Shown here: positions 1 to 8,305 of the stretch, one piece after another
Layout: every line of letters starts with the position of its first letter
Numbering within the stretch: position 1 is the stretch's first letter
Assembly (NCBI GenBank): GCA_964467585.1
Contig: CAYXRF010000004.1
Location: 60,060-124,059, forward strand
DNA from: CALVLD01 sp964467585
GTDB lineage: Bacteria > Bacillota > Clostridia > Christensenellales > CAG-138
DNA: 64,000 nucleotides
Reading direction: 5' to 3'
Translations under genes and position numbers: made by a program
Notes under the pieces: model-generated
The model's input: the letters and a program-made list of their open reading frames with translations, nothing else
Told to the model about the DNA's origin: nothing
Databases searched by the model: none

Positions 1-930
1 GGTTACAGCGCGGCGCATACAGTCAAACAGAGTTGAGGCGGAACCTGCAAGCTGACCATTGGAGGCGCAGACCATTTTCCCGCGCTTAAACACGGGAAGC
101 CCGCCAAGCGTGTATTTACCGTCGGGCATACCCGCCGCACGCGTGCTGTCGCTTACAAGAATTATCCTGTCGTCGCCAAATGCGGCAAACGCCATCCGCA
201 CAACGGGCGGCAAAACGTGTATGCCGTCTGTTATCAGCTCAACCATCGCTCCCGAGTCAAACGCGGCGGCAATCACGGAGTGAGCGCGATGAAGCACGGC
301 GGGCATAGCGTTGAACATATGCGTCAAATGGGAGGCTCCCGCGTCAAACGCCGCCATAGCCGTTTCATAGTCCGCATTGGTGTGTCCGAGAGAAACCCGT
401 ATGCCGCGCTTTACGGCGTGACGGATAAAATCAATAGCCCCGTCTCTTTCGGGAGCAACCGTTACAAGCCTTATGCGATTGTCGGAAGCGGAGTTCAAAC
501 GGTCAAAGTCATCATTGTCAAACAAAAATATGTTTGAGGAATTATGTGCGCAGGCTCTTTGAGGCGATATGTAGCTCCCCTCAATGTTGAATCCCAAAAT
601 ACCGTAATCCGTATTTTTAGGTATCGTGCCGAGCACGCGGAGCATAGCGTCATGCGGGATTGCCATTGTTGTAGGCAAAACCCGTGTGACGCCGTTTTTC
701 AGCTCGAACCGACACATATCCTCAAGCCCCTGTGGGGATTCATCGCACACGTCATGCCCTGCGCATCCATGCATATGAATATCGCAAAGCGCGGGTATTG
801 CATAAAGCCCCTTCGCGTCAATAATCTCACCATCGGTTGAATCAGCGGATATTACGTTATTATCCGTGCAAATGTCGCGGGGGACAAAGCCCGCTTTTTC
901 ATCAAAAACCTCAGCGTTTCGAATAAGCAT
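1..930 (-). CDS. nagA: N-acetylglucosamine-6-phosphate deacetylase, C-terminus beyond the window
   Basis: Hydrolyses GlcNAc-6-phosphate to glucosamine-6-phosphate and acetate in the cytoplasm; the product feeds NagB, also encoded here (17739-18458). About 310 residues are visible. The translation starts MLIRNAEVFDEKAGF, and an HMHG metal-binding motif follows near residue 52. Further on are the amidohydrolase stretches GFNIEGSYISPQ, SLGHTNADYE, HMFNAMP and a late VSDSTRAAG. The start is the ATG at 930, preceded by an AGGGAGG ribosome site and its own promoter. The frame is still open at base 1, so the gene is cut by the window edge, not broken. Confidence 0.93.
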   Translation of the reverse strand, partial: MLIRNAEVFDEKAGFVPRDICTDNNVISADSTDGEIIDAKGLYAIPALCDIHMHGCAGHDVCDESPQGLEDMCRFELKNGVTRVLPTTMAIPHDAMLRVLGTIPKNTDYGILGFNIEGSYISPQRACAHNSSNIFLFDNDDFDRLNSASDNRIRLVTVAPERDGAIDFIRHAVKRGIRVSLGHTNADYETAMAAFDAGASHLTHMFNAMPAVLHRAHSVIAAAFDSGAMVELITDGIHVLPPVVRMAFAAFGDDRIILVSDSTRAAGMPDGKYTLGGLPVFKRGKMVCASNGQLAGSASTLFDCMRRAVT

Positions 931-951
931 ACGACCTCCCTGATGTTGAAT

Positions 952-980
952 ATTTTAACTCAATCGTATCGGTGCGGCAA
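952..980 (-). promoter_or_regulatory. promoter of nagA
   Basis: On the minus strand TTGCCG (975-980) and TAAAAT (952-957) are separated by 17 bp. The -10 lies about 20 bases before the nagA start. This suggests nagA can be transcribed apart from the upstream fucosidase gene. Confidence 0.55.
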
Positions 981-1036
981 AGCAATTCGCCGTCTATCCC
1001 GACTTAACTATATCGCCCATAAAAAGCGCAAAAGCG

Positions 1037-4000
1037 TCACACGGGTTCAATCCTCAGCACAAGAGGAAGTTCACGCGGAGCGGGCATTGTAAATACCGTC
1101 AGCGCGTCCCCGCTTCTTTCATACTCAAGCGCTGTTCCGTCAAGCGCGGCAACGTTGGCAATGCTGCCCTTAAAGCAGTTGCCCTTGTCAATGCTCTCGG
1201 GTGTTGCGAACTCACGCAGACGATATACGCCATCGGGCGCAGCGCCCAGAATAATCGCATAAACACAACCGTTGGCTGTTGTGTATCTAATATCAGAGGA
1301 GGTGTATTCAAGCGCTTCGCCGTCTGAAAACTGACCGCCTGTGCGCATATGCTCACCCTCTCCAAATACACGCCACGGACGCGAACCGTATATCGCTTCG
1401 CCGTTTGCAAGCATCCATCCGCCGATTTCAGTCAAAAGCGTTTTGACCTCACACGGCACAGAACCGTCTCCCTTTGGACCGATATTAAGCAGCATGCAGC
1501 CGTTTTTGCTGACAATATCGGCAAGCGCACAGATTATTTCATGCGCGGACTTATAGCTGTCACCCTCGATATAGCCCCAAGAATTTTTTGAAACGGATGT
1601 GCAGGACTGCCATGCAAAAGGCATTATCGAATCAAACTGTCCGCGCTCCATATCGGGGACGGCGCATCCGGGCGCAAAAGCATCATACTTGTAGTTGATA
1701 ACAACCTCACAGCCCCACTCATCGGCACGATTGTAATAATACGCCGCAGCCCTTTTTAGCCAAGGCTTTACAGAATTGTGAAGCGTCCACCAGTCAAAAT
1801 ACAAAAGCCGAGGCTTATAGCTGTCGATAAGCTCACAGGTTCTAAGCAGCCAATCGTCCAAAAATTCGGCGGACGGTGAATCCGGTCCCTCAGGGTCGCT
1901 AAAGCTTGGGTCAACGCAAACGGAGGGATAATACATATCGTCCTTTGACGTGACGCCGCTCATGTCGCTTTCAAACTCACGCCCATGCCCCATAAAGAAC
2001 CAATGCTCCAGACGGTGGGTTGAGGCGCAGGCAATCAAACCATGCTTATTTGCGGCGGCAAAAAGCTCCCCCAAAATGTCTCTGTTGGGCGTCATATCAA
2101 ATGAATTCCATACGGACAGACGGCTTTTGTAAAGCTGAAAGCCGTCATGATGCTCCGCAACGGGGACGATATACCTGCACCCGCAGGCAACGGCAAGAGA
2201 CGCCAACTCATCCGCATTGAAGCTATCCGCCGTAAACAAAGGGATAAAATCCTTATAGCCAAAATCCTTGTGCCTGCCATATGTCAAAACATGGTGCTCA
2301 TACGCACGCGAACCCTTTTTGTACATATTGCGGGAATACCATTCGTTGCCGAAGGCGGGGACGGAATACAGCCCCCAATGGATAAACAATCCGAGCTTAG
2401 CATCGGCAAACCACTTTGGACATTCATACTGTGAAAGGGAAGCCCGGTCGGGCTTGAACCTCCCGCGATTGTTCACCTCGTCAATTTGACAAAGCAGTGC
2501 GGAGCGCTCAAGCGTGTTATACATACCGATTTTTGTATTAAGCAAACGGATAAGCAGATCCACTGCACCAACGCGATAACCCGAAAGTCCAAACAGTGCA
2601 GCACCGTTGCGCACGGCGATGCAAAGCGGCAGCCGCTTGTCCGAAACATCAAGCCCCTTGCGTATGGGAGAGAGCGTGTCAACGTCAGGATTTTCAATAA
2701 TTTTTACTTTGCATCCGCACTGCTTCAAAATGTCACTCTGTTGCTTCAGCTCGTTCAAAATATGCTGAGACGGTTCGTCAAAAGCCTTTACAAAGCAAAT
2801 TAAGCCACAGTCAATGTCGTCATATCCCGAGGGCAAAGCATACTGACGCAGCATTCCCCCAAAGCGGATTTCGGGAGGACGTATGGCAACAGTGCGCTCA
2901 CAGCCTTCCGAAAGGGTGATAAGCTCACTCACAATGTCCAGCGTGCCGTCTATCTGACGCGTGTAGGCGTTTATTCGATATCTGCCCGCAGGCAGGCAAA
3001 GTGATGAAAGCGACCGCTCCCGCAAATCCAGCCGCCTGAAAGAGCCCGATTCAATATGCTCAACAGCTATGCTTTCGCCATAGCGCAGCCCGTCTCCCAC
3101 AATATGCAGAGTACACGCCCCAAAAATCTCATCAGGCGAGGGATATTTCCAATCGGTACGGTTCGCGCCGTGACTGCGCGTGTATGCACGGCGGGCATTG
3201 AATGCGTTGTCAAGGTCATGCTTGAGGTAATGATATACGCGATCAACCCTTCCCGAGGGGCAGTGCTGACAATAATTGTATCGACCGTCCGCAAGCGTAT
3301 CAGTCAACTCAAATTCAAAATCCGTGTCGCCATTTATGCTGACCTCCGCAAAGCAAAAGTCGTCCCGATTTGATTCACCTTTATCCCCGCAATATGCAAA
3401 AATGTAGACGGTGCAAATACCGAGAGTGACGCCGACATTGCCCGATTCATCGCATTTAAGCGCCGCAACGGGCGAAAATGCCCCATAGTTGGCAACGCAT
3501 ATTGAAATCTGCGCTCCCGCCGCCGCAGTGCCGTGACGCAAAACGTGTATGTTCAGCTTGGCACAATCGGCATATCGAGGTGTAACGTTTATCGCTGTGC
3601 GTCCGTTAACGCTTGCATACGGCGTGTCGCCCTCAATATCGGGCAGACTATCCGCATCAGCGTCCGCATATGTGCGCACAAGCGCCGCACGGGAGGCAGC
3701 GCCGTCAAACCAGCCCATGTCAAGAGCGGGCTCGGCTTCGCACGCGCCCAAATAGTGCCACGCGCCGTTGACAAAAACCTCCGCCCAGCCGTGATTGTCG
3801 TCACAATGGCTCCAAAGCGGAGCGTACACCTGCCGCGCAGGTATGCCGACCGAACGATAGGCCATAACCGCAAATGTGCTTTCCTCCCCGCATCTGCCGT
3901 GACCTCTGCGCATTATTGTAAGCACATCGGCGGTTGGCTCATCGTTAAAGCGATAATTGACGTTTGCCATACACCAATAATTCACCGCGATGGCAGCATC

Positions 4001-4258
4001 CATTGCCGATTTTCCTGATATGACGGGCAAAAGCTCTTTTGCAAGAAGCGCGGAGCAGGGGACGACAGGCTCATCGTTTACCCACATGGGAAGCACATAG
4101 GTTTCAAAAATGGCGTCGGAAACGCCCTGCTGCAATGGCGAAAGCTCTCTAAGCATTGCCATAAGCTCCGCGTGAGCGCGAATGTCGTTTAAGCCGATTC
4201 TCTGAGATTTTGGAAAACGACTGTCAAGTATCAAAAAGTATCTGTCCGCCAAGCTCAT
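1037..4258 (-). CDS. transglutaminase-like domain fused to GH29 alpha-L-fucosidase
   Basis: A 1073-residue protein. Residues about 80-190 form a transglutaminase-like domain with candidate Cys123 (RCGEES) and His156 (DNHGWAEV). The stretch WHYLGACEAEP follows, where the third catalytic acid would be. About 200-600 is a linker with beta-sandwich character. Residues about 612-1010 match glycoside hydrolase family 29: WFADAKLGLFIHWG, EHHDGF (702-707) and FDWW with Asp822 as probable nucleophile. No signal peptide is seen, so it looks cytoplasmic. It starts 3 bp after the cutC stop with GGGGG upstream, so the two are co-translated. The fucosidase reaction is inferred from family; the role of the transglutaminase part is unknown. 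Confidence 0.85.
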   Translation of the reverse strand: MSLADRYFLILDSRFPKSQRIGLNDIRAHAELMAMLRELSPLQQGVSDAIFETYVLPMWVNDEPVVPCSALLAKELLPVISGKSAMDAAIAVNYWCMANVNYRFNDEPTADVLTIMRRGHGRCGEESTFAVMAYRSVGIPARQVYAPLWSHCDDNHGWAEVFVNGAWHYLGACEAEPALDMGWFDGAASRAALVRTYADADADSLPDIEGDTPYASVNGRTAINVTPRYADCAKLNIHVLRHGTAAAGAQISICVANYGAFSPVAALKCDESGNVGVTLGICTVYIFAYCGDKGESNRDDFCFAEVSINGDTDFEFELTDTLADGRYNYCQHCPSGRVDRVYHYLKHDLDNAFNARRAYTRSHGANRTDWKYPSPDEIFGACTLHIVGDGLRYGESIAVEHIESGSFRRLDLRERSLSSLCLPAGRYRINAYTRQIDGTLDIVSELITLSEGCERTVAIRPPEIRFGGMLRQYALPSGYDDIDCGLICFVKAFDEPSQHILNELKQQSDILKQCGCKVKIIENPDVDTLSPIRKGLDVSDKRLPLCIAVRNGAALFGLSGYRVGAVDLLIRLLNTKIGMYNTLERSALLCQIDEVNNRGRFKPDRASLSQYECPKWFADAKLGLFIHWGLYSVPAFGNEWYSRNMYKKGSRAYEHHVLTYGRHKDFGYKDFIPLFTADSFNADELASLAVACGCRYIVPVAEHHDGFQLYKSRLSVWNSFDMTPNRDILGELFAAANKHGLIACASTHRLEHWFFMGHGREFESDMSGVTSKDDMYYPSVCVDPSFSDPEGPDSPSAEFLDDWLLRTCELIDSYKPRLLYFDWWTLHNSVKPWLKRAAAYYYNRADEWGCEVVINYKYDAFAPGCAVPDMERGQFDSIMPFAWQSCTSVSKNSWGYIEGDSYKSAHEIICALADIVSKNGCMLLNIGPKGDGSVPCEVKTLLTEIGGWMLANGEAIYGSRPWRVFGEGEHMRTGGQFSDGEALEYTSSDIRYTTANGCVYAIILGAAPDGVYRLREFATPESIDKGNCFKGSIANVAALDGTALEYERSGDALTVFTMPAPRELPLVLRIEPV

Positions 4259-4261
4259 GTT

Positions 4262-5017
4262 TTACCCCCTGACCTTGTCAATAAAGTATTTTAGCGTCTG
4301 ATAGCTCACGGCACGATATTCCCCGCCCGCGGGCAAGCTGCCGTCCACAAATGAAATGCTGCTGTTTTGCTCCGCACTTTTGTCGCGCCAAAGCTCAAAT
4401 CCTGAGGTGTGAAGCTGTGTACAGCCCGTTTCACGCACAATCAGCACCGCGTTGTCCGAACGTATTTTTCCACAGGGAAGGACTTCTATCGCGCCGTTTG
4501 CGCGGCTGATAATTGCCCGCAGTCTCGATGCGCCGCTTACGGCGTCACGGCTATGACCGCTTGTAAGCACTCGTGTAAAGCCAATACGGATAATGGTGTC
4601 AAGCGCGGACTCCCACGAGTCGGGCAGCATATCAAACGCCCTGTGAAAAACCGTCTGCATACCGTCCGCAGCGTCAACAAGTCTTTTGCAGGCGTCCTCA
4701 TCCACACAGAGACCGCTGTAGTTCAAACGCAAGCAGCCGAACACAACGCCGTGCGCGCCAATGCTTTTTGCGGCGCGAATATCGTGAACCATTACGTCAA
4801 GCTCCGAAGCATCGTAACAGAAGCCTCCGGTTCGGGGACGTATCATAACCATCACGGGGATACCCGCACCACAGGCAAGCTCAATCTGTCCGTGGGAGGG
4901 TGTAAGCCCACCGTGAAAAAGGTCTGTATTAAGCTCCGCTCGGTCCGCTCCGCACGCGGCGGCGGAAAAAACGTCGGTATAGGAACCGCAGCAGACCTCA
5001 ACCAAAACATTGTTCAT
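4262..5017 (-). CDS. cutC: CutC family protein
   Basis: A 251-residue TIM-barrel protein of the CutC family (PF03932). The N-terminus VLVEVCCGSYTDVFSAAACGADRAELN and the stretches LTPSHGQIELA and VMIRPRTGGFCY are typical. CutC was first linked to copper tolerance, but that role is doubtful in bacteria. The ATG at 5017 is chosen because GGAGGA lies five bases upstream; an in-frame TTG at 5035 would place the start before the ribosome site. It precedes the fucosidase fusion by 3 bp. In this amino-sugar and glycosidase setting a sugar-related role is possible, but that is inference. Confidence 0.88.
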   Translation of the reverse strand: MNNVLVEVCCGSYTDVFSAAACGADRAELNTDLFHGGLTPSHGQIELACGAGIPVMVMIRPRTGGFCYDASELDVMVHDIRAAKSIGAHGVVFGCLRLNYSGLCVDEDACKRLVDAADGMQTVFHRAFDMLPDSWESALDTIIRIGFTRVLTSGHSRDAVSGASRLRAIISRANGAIEVLPCGKIRSDNAVLIVRETGCTQLHTSGFELWRDKSAEQNSSISFVDGSLPAGGEYRAVSYQTLKYFIDKVRG

Positions 5018-5088
5018 CGCATTTCCTCCGAGCAATCAGTCAAAAGACACATCCATGCGCCGCAAAAAGCATTGAAGCAGCATATGAA

Positions 5089-5130
5089 AATCGCCAAGAA
5101 ACGGCAGATCGAAAGCCGTCATTGGCGATT
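5089..5130 (-). terminator. hairpin terminator after the beta-propeller gene
   Basis: Arms 5089-5097 and 5122-5130 pair over nine bases (AATCGCCAA with TTGGCGATT). An inner stem ACGGC/GCCGT (5101-5105, 5115-5119) stacks inside. Read on the minus strand the hairpin ends in TTTTC. It lies between the beta-propeller stop and the cutC start. Confidence 0.6.
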
Positions 5131-5150
5131 CCCGAAAAAAGCTTTCGACA

Positions 5151-5191
5151 TTACGGCGTCACGTATGACGGCGTCAAGTATGACGGCGTCA
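5151..5191. repeat. three 15-bp spaced palindromic repeats
   Basis: TTACGGCGTCA (5151), TGACGGCGTCA (5166) and TGACGGCGTCA (5181) recur exactly every 15 bp. The full copies are palindromic around one central base (TGACG-N-CGTCA). The last copy carries the stop codon of the beta-propeller gene on the minus strand. Confidence 0.75.
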
Positions 5192-7018
5192 GAATATTTT
5201 GATCCCGAATATCCCCTTGACCCTTGTGCCTATCACTATGTAATTGCCAAAGGCGACGGGCGAAGCCTCAATATTGCTTTCAACATTTATGCGGTCAAGC
5301 TCCTGCCCGTTTCCGTCTATTACATATATATCTCCCATTGAATCGCACTGCACGATATATGCGGCGCCGTCCGCGTCATACAGCGCGACAGGACTGCTCC
5401 ACGCGTATCCGCTGAGGCGCAGGCTCCAAACGGTTGCTCCGGTCTTTGTGTCAAATGCGTACATTGTACCGCTGCTTGCGGCGCCATAGCTTGCAACGGT
5501 TGTTATAACAAGCCCGCTTATGCTGCCCTCGCCAAGTATCGCGCTTGACATTATTCCGCCCGTTATGTGCGATGTGGTGTAAACGGTAAATTCATTTTGC
5601 CACAGAATTTCGCCCGTGCAGGCGTCAATTTTGAAAAATGCAACCTTGCCCTGCCCATTGCCGTCGGCTTTGTTGTCAAGAGTACAACCGACATAGAGAT
5701 ATGCCGTGCCGTTTTCGGGATCCTCCTCCAAAACAGGGGTTGCGTTTGTGTCGTCCCAGATATCCTGAACCCAAACGGTTTTCATCGTGTTGACGTCAAT
5801 ACACTGCATAAAGCCCGCATTGCAGCAGACATACAGATAGTTGCGCCACGCCACCGCGCTGGATTCGTAGCCCAGCCAATAACCGTCGTTTATTGTCCTT
5901 GTGGCGGAGTATCTTACCTTGACGGGTGCATCGTGGCTCATTGTGAGAGTGCCGTTTGACTTGTCAAAGCTTGTGTTCAGCTTGACACGGTATAGTATGC
6001 CGTTTTCGCCCGGATAAAAAAGTGTGTCTGTTTCGCCGTCCACTATCGCGGCGGAGTCATACGCGTGCCAGCTGCGCAGAGCAAAGCTGTCGGGCTTTGC
6101 GCCAAATGTCGCAAGCACGCTGCCGTCAACAAGTGATATGGCATACGCCTTTGCAGCCTTGCCATCGCTTGAATAATGATCTCCCTGCCCAACATAGAGT
6201 ATAGGCAGACCGCGTGGGTCAATGCTGCCCGCGCCCTTGAATGGAACGCCCATAACAATACGGTTTCTGGTTGGCTCACCCGTTTCCATATCAACAAAGT
6301 ATATGTTGCCGTCCATCGTGGCGTATATAACCTCAATCAGGTCGTCGTTTGCCTTTGCGCTGTCAAACATATTCATAACGGCCTTTGTTTCGGCATCCCA
6401 CTTGACAAGCAGCGCCTGACCTGTCCAGCCGCTTCCGCACCATGTGCCGGAGTAATTGCCTCCCTCACCCTTTGGCACGCTGCCCGTCTCTTTTGTCCAC
6501 ACAATCTCAAGCTTGCCGTCCGTAACCTCCGCAACGCCATAAAATGGGTTTTGCCTGAAGCAGCTTCCGCGAAAAGTCAGCACGCCTTCAGCCTGCGCAT
6601 AATCGCTGTCGGAAAGAAAGGTTATAGTCTCATCACTTGAATAGCTGCTCACCGTCTGCCCGTTAACCATAAGCTCGGTATAAAAGCCAAACAAAGACGC
6701 CTGTGCGCTGCTGCACGCAACAACATCGTTGTAGTTTATCGAGGGGGAGGGTGAAGGCTGGGGAGTGTCTGCGGTTTGGGAGCTTGAGGGCTCTGCTGTT
6801 GAGTCAACATCGGGGGTATTGCCCGCCGTGTCGGAGGGAACGACAGGAACCGATGACGCCGTGGGATTAACAACGCTTGGATCCTTGCCGCTGCCTGCGT
6901 GCTTGATAATGTGAGAAATACCAATTCCCAAAACCACAAGCAACGCCAATACGCACACTGCAATCAGCGCCACAAGTATACGTCTCTGAACATAAATCGA
7001 GCTATTCGGTGAAGACAT
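5189..7018 (-). CDS. membrane-anchored PQQ-like beta-propeller protein
   Basis: A 609-residue protein with a short cytoplasmic start (MSSPNSSIYVQRR). One transmembrane segment follows at about 14-36, then a Ser/Thr/Pro-rich spacer to about 95 and a large extracellular domain. That domain has repeated beta-propeller blades, for example GKVAFFKIDACTGEILWQNEF and GTMYAFDTKTGATVWSLRL. The blades match the PQQ-binding-like repeat family but do not prove PQQ binding. The start at 7018 is preferred because GGAGGT lies ten bases upstream; earlier ATGs lie in or before that site. The function is unknown; a cell-surface binding or scaffold role is likely. Confidence 0.82.
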   Translation of the reverse strand: MSSPNSSIYVQRRILVALIAVCVLALLVVLGIGISHIIKHAGSGKDPSVVNPTASSVPVVPSDTAGNTPDVDSTAEPSSSQTADTPQPSPSPSINYNDVVACSSAQASLFGFYTELMVNGQTVSSYSSDETITFLSDSDYAQAEGVLTFRGSCFRQNPFYGVAEVTDGKLEIVWTKETGSVPKGEGGNYSGTWCGSGWTGQALLVKWDAETKAVMNMFDSAKANDDLIEVIYATMDGNIYFVDMETGEPTRNRIVMGVPFKGAGSIDPRGLPILYVGQGDHYSSDGKAAKAYAISLVDGSVLATFGAKPDSFALRSWHAYDSAAIVDGETDTLFYPGENGILYRVKLNTSFDKSNGTLTMSHDAPVKVRYSATRTINDGYWLGYESSAVAWRNYLYVCCNAGFMQCIDVNTMKTVWVQDIWDDTNATPVLEEDPENGTAYLYVGCTLDNKADGNGQGKVAFFKIDACTGEILWQNEFTVYTTSHITGGIMSSAILGEGSISGLVITTVASYGAASSGTMYAFDTKTGATVWSLRLSGYAWSSPVALYDADGAAYIVQCDSMGDIYVIDGNGQELDRINVESNIEASPVAFGNYIVIGTRVKGIFGIKIF

Positions 7019-7059
7019 TACAAATAAGACCTCCATAAATACAATCACTGACAGATTTC

Positions 7060-7088
7060 ATTATAGCTTGCAAAAAAGATATTTACAA
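7060..7088 (-). promoter_or_regulatory. promoter of the beta-propeller gene
   Basis: On the minus strand TTGTAA (7083-7088), a 17-bp spacer and TATAAT (7060-7065). It is back to back with the cyclophilin promoter. Confidence 0.65.
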
Positions 7089-7092
7089 GTGC

Positions 7093-7122
7093 TTGAACAA
7101 AGGTTAACAGATATGTTACAAT
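7093..7122 (+). promoter_or_regulatory. promoter of the cyclophilin lipoprotein
   Basis: TTGAAC (7093-7098), an 18-bp spacer and TACAAT (7117-7122). A TG one base before the -10 makes it an extended -10 promoter. Confidence 0.62.
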
Positions 7123-7155
7123 ACAGGCAATAAAGTCGTGGAGGTATACTGTCAG

Positions 7156-7788
7156 ATGAAAAGGCTTATCGCAATCGGTCTTGCGGTGCTTATGGTTTCA
7201 TTCATGCTGTGCGGCTGTGCAAAGGAGGATCCGGACGCAGAAAGAAAACGTCCGTCAGCCCTGCCCCGTGTGGTATATGCAACAATTGAGGTAGAGGGCT
7301 TTGGGACTATTGAGCTTGAGCTTTATCCCAAGATCGCCCCGCAGTCGGTGTATAACTTCTGCTATCTTGCAAAGCAGGGCTATTATGACGGGCTGACAAT
7401 TCACAGAGTCGTTTCGGGCTTTATGATACAGGGCGGCAGCGCCAACGGCAACGGCACGGGCGGGCCCGGCTATTGCATAAAGGGCGAGTTTGCAAAAAAC
7501 GGTTTTGAAAACACGCTCAGTCACACCCGCGGCGTCATTTCAATGGCAAGAAAGTCTTCGCCAATGGACAGCGCGAGCAGCCAGTTTTTCATCTGCCATG
7601 CCGACTGCACTTTCCTTGACGGAAGCTACGCGGCGTTCGGCAAAGTAACAAGCGGCATGGATGTTGTTGACGCTATTGCGGCGGTTGCCGTAAGCGGCGA
7701 GACGCCCATCCAAACCATTATAATCAAAACAATTACCGTATCAGGCGCGGACAGCCTTCCCGAGCCTAACAAGCTTCCGGAGCAATAA
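7156..7788 (+). CDS. cyclophilin-type peptidyl-prolyl isomerase lipoprotein
   Basis: A 210-residue lipoprotein. The signal MKRLIAIGLAVLMVSFMLCGC ends in a lipobox with Cys21, so it is predicted to sit on the outer face of the membrane. The rest is a cyclophilin domain with VYNFCYLAKQGYYDGLTIHRV, the FMIQGG motif, MARKSSPMDSASSQFFI and LDGSYAAFGKV. This agrees with folding help for exported proteins by cis-trans proline isomerisation. The ATG at 7156 is preferred over an upstream GTG because the GGAGGT ribosome site falls just after that GTG. It has its own promoter and a terminator downstream. Confidence 0.92.
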   Translation: MKRLIAIGLAVLMVSFMLCGCAKEDPDAERKRPSALPRVVYATIEVEGFGTIELELYPKIAPQSVYNFCYLAKQGYYDGLTIHRVVSGFMIQGGSANGNGTGGPGYCIKGEFAKNGFENTLSHTRGVISMARKSSPMDSASSQFFICHADCTFLDGSYAAFGKVTSGMDVVDAIAAVAVSGETPIQTIIIKTITVSGADSLPEPNKLPEQ

Positions 7789-7856
7789 TGCCGCTCCTCT
7801 CCCACGCTGCAAAGCAGGGGGTTGACGTAAATGGATATCACCTATTAAGCTGAATA

Positions 7857-7901
7857 AAAAGCAAGGTCACGGCAGCAACAAACTGCCGTGACTTTTTGCT
7901 T
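7857..7901 (+). terminator. terminator of the cyclophilin gene
   Basis: A ten-base stem GTCACGGCAG (7866-7875) / CTGCCGTGAC (7883-7892) is followed by TTTTT. A-rich sequence on the other side lets it also work on the minus strand for the 42-aa gene. Confidence 0.85.
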
Positions 7902-7945
7902 CAGAGGAGAAAAGAATAGGGAATCAACCTAACAGATGGCGGCTG

Positions 7946-8074
7946 TTAGTTAGATGCGCGACGTTTTGAGCTTGAAGCGCGCTTGCGGACTGCGTTGGAA
8001 AACACCGTTGCAAGCATTGCGCCAACGATTATGCCAGGAATCATAAAAGAGAAAAACAATCCAAAATAGTTCAT
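7946..8074 (-). CDS. 42-residue single-pass membrane protein under operator control
   Basis: A short protein, MNYFGLFFSFMIPGIIV onwards, with one hydrophobic segment (about 3-25) and a very basic tail ending KRASSSKRRASN. AGGAG lies eight bases before the ATG. It is driven by a near-consensus promoter (TTGACT-17-TATAAT, 8157-8185) with a palindromic operator inside the spacer. A second operator lies in its 5' leader. It is divergent from the XRE-S24 regulator. The family is not recognised. The layout suggests it is the main target of that regulator. Confidence 0.72.
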   Translation of the reverse strand: MNYFGLFFSFMIPGIIVGAMLATVFSNAVRKRASSSKRRASN

Positions 8075-8114
8075 TTCAACGCTCCTTTGTTTCTTGTGTG
8101 GATACCGACTGCGG

Positions 8115-8129
8115 TTTCCAAATTGGAAA
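8115..8129. promoter_or_regulatory. operator 1, TTTCC-N5-GGAAA
   Basis: TTTCCAAATTGGAAA, palindromic except the central base. It lies in the 5' leader of the 42-aa membrane protein gene, downstream of that gene's promoter. It shares the arm pattern of the two other sites in this intergenic region. Confidence 0.72.
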
Positions 8130-8156
8130 TGCACATCGGATTTAACTTACAATGCA

Positions 8157-8185
8157 ATTATAGTATCCAACAAGGAAACAGTCAA
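8157..8185 (-). promoter_or_regulatory. promoter of the 42-aa gene with operator 2 in the spacer
   Basis: On the minus strand TTGACT (8180-8185), 17 bp, TATAAT (8157-8162): close to the vegetative consensus. TATCCAACAAGGAAA (8164-8178, plus strand) fills the spacer, so a bound protein would block RNA polymerase. Confidence 0.8.
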
Positions 8186-8237
8186 CACCAAAAATGGTAC
8201 TGAACACAGAAAATTAAAATATATTATGCATAAACCA

Positions 8238-8266
8238 TTGCGGCAAGTATCCAAACAGGATACAAT
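8238..8266 (+). promoter_or_regulatory. promoter of the XRE-S24 regulator with operator 3 in the spacer
   Basis: TTGCGG (8238-8243), 17 bp, TACAAT (8261-8266). The palindrome TATCCAAACAGGATA (8248-8262) fills the spacer and touches the -10. This is the classical layout for autorepression. Confidence 0.75.
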
Positions 8267-8305
8267 GTAAGCGTTAAATCACACAATCGTTACGGGGGTA
8301 CCGAT

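Noticed and set aside
2440..2480. tRNA-like TpsiC-arm sequence on the minus strand
   Set aside because: It lies inside the fucosidase fusion and no acceptor or anticodon stem can be built around it.
4409..5341. 310-codon open frame on the plus strand
   Set aside because: It is antisense to cutC and the end of the beta-propeller gene, both clear families, and its translation has low-complexity shadow character.
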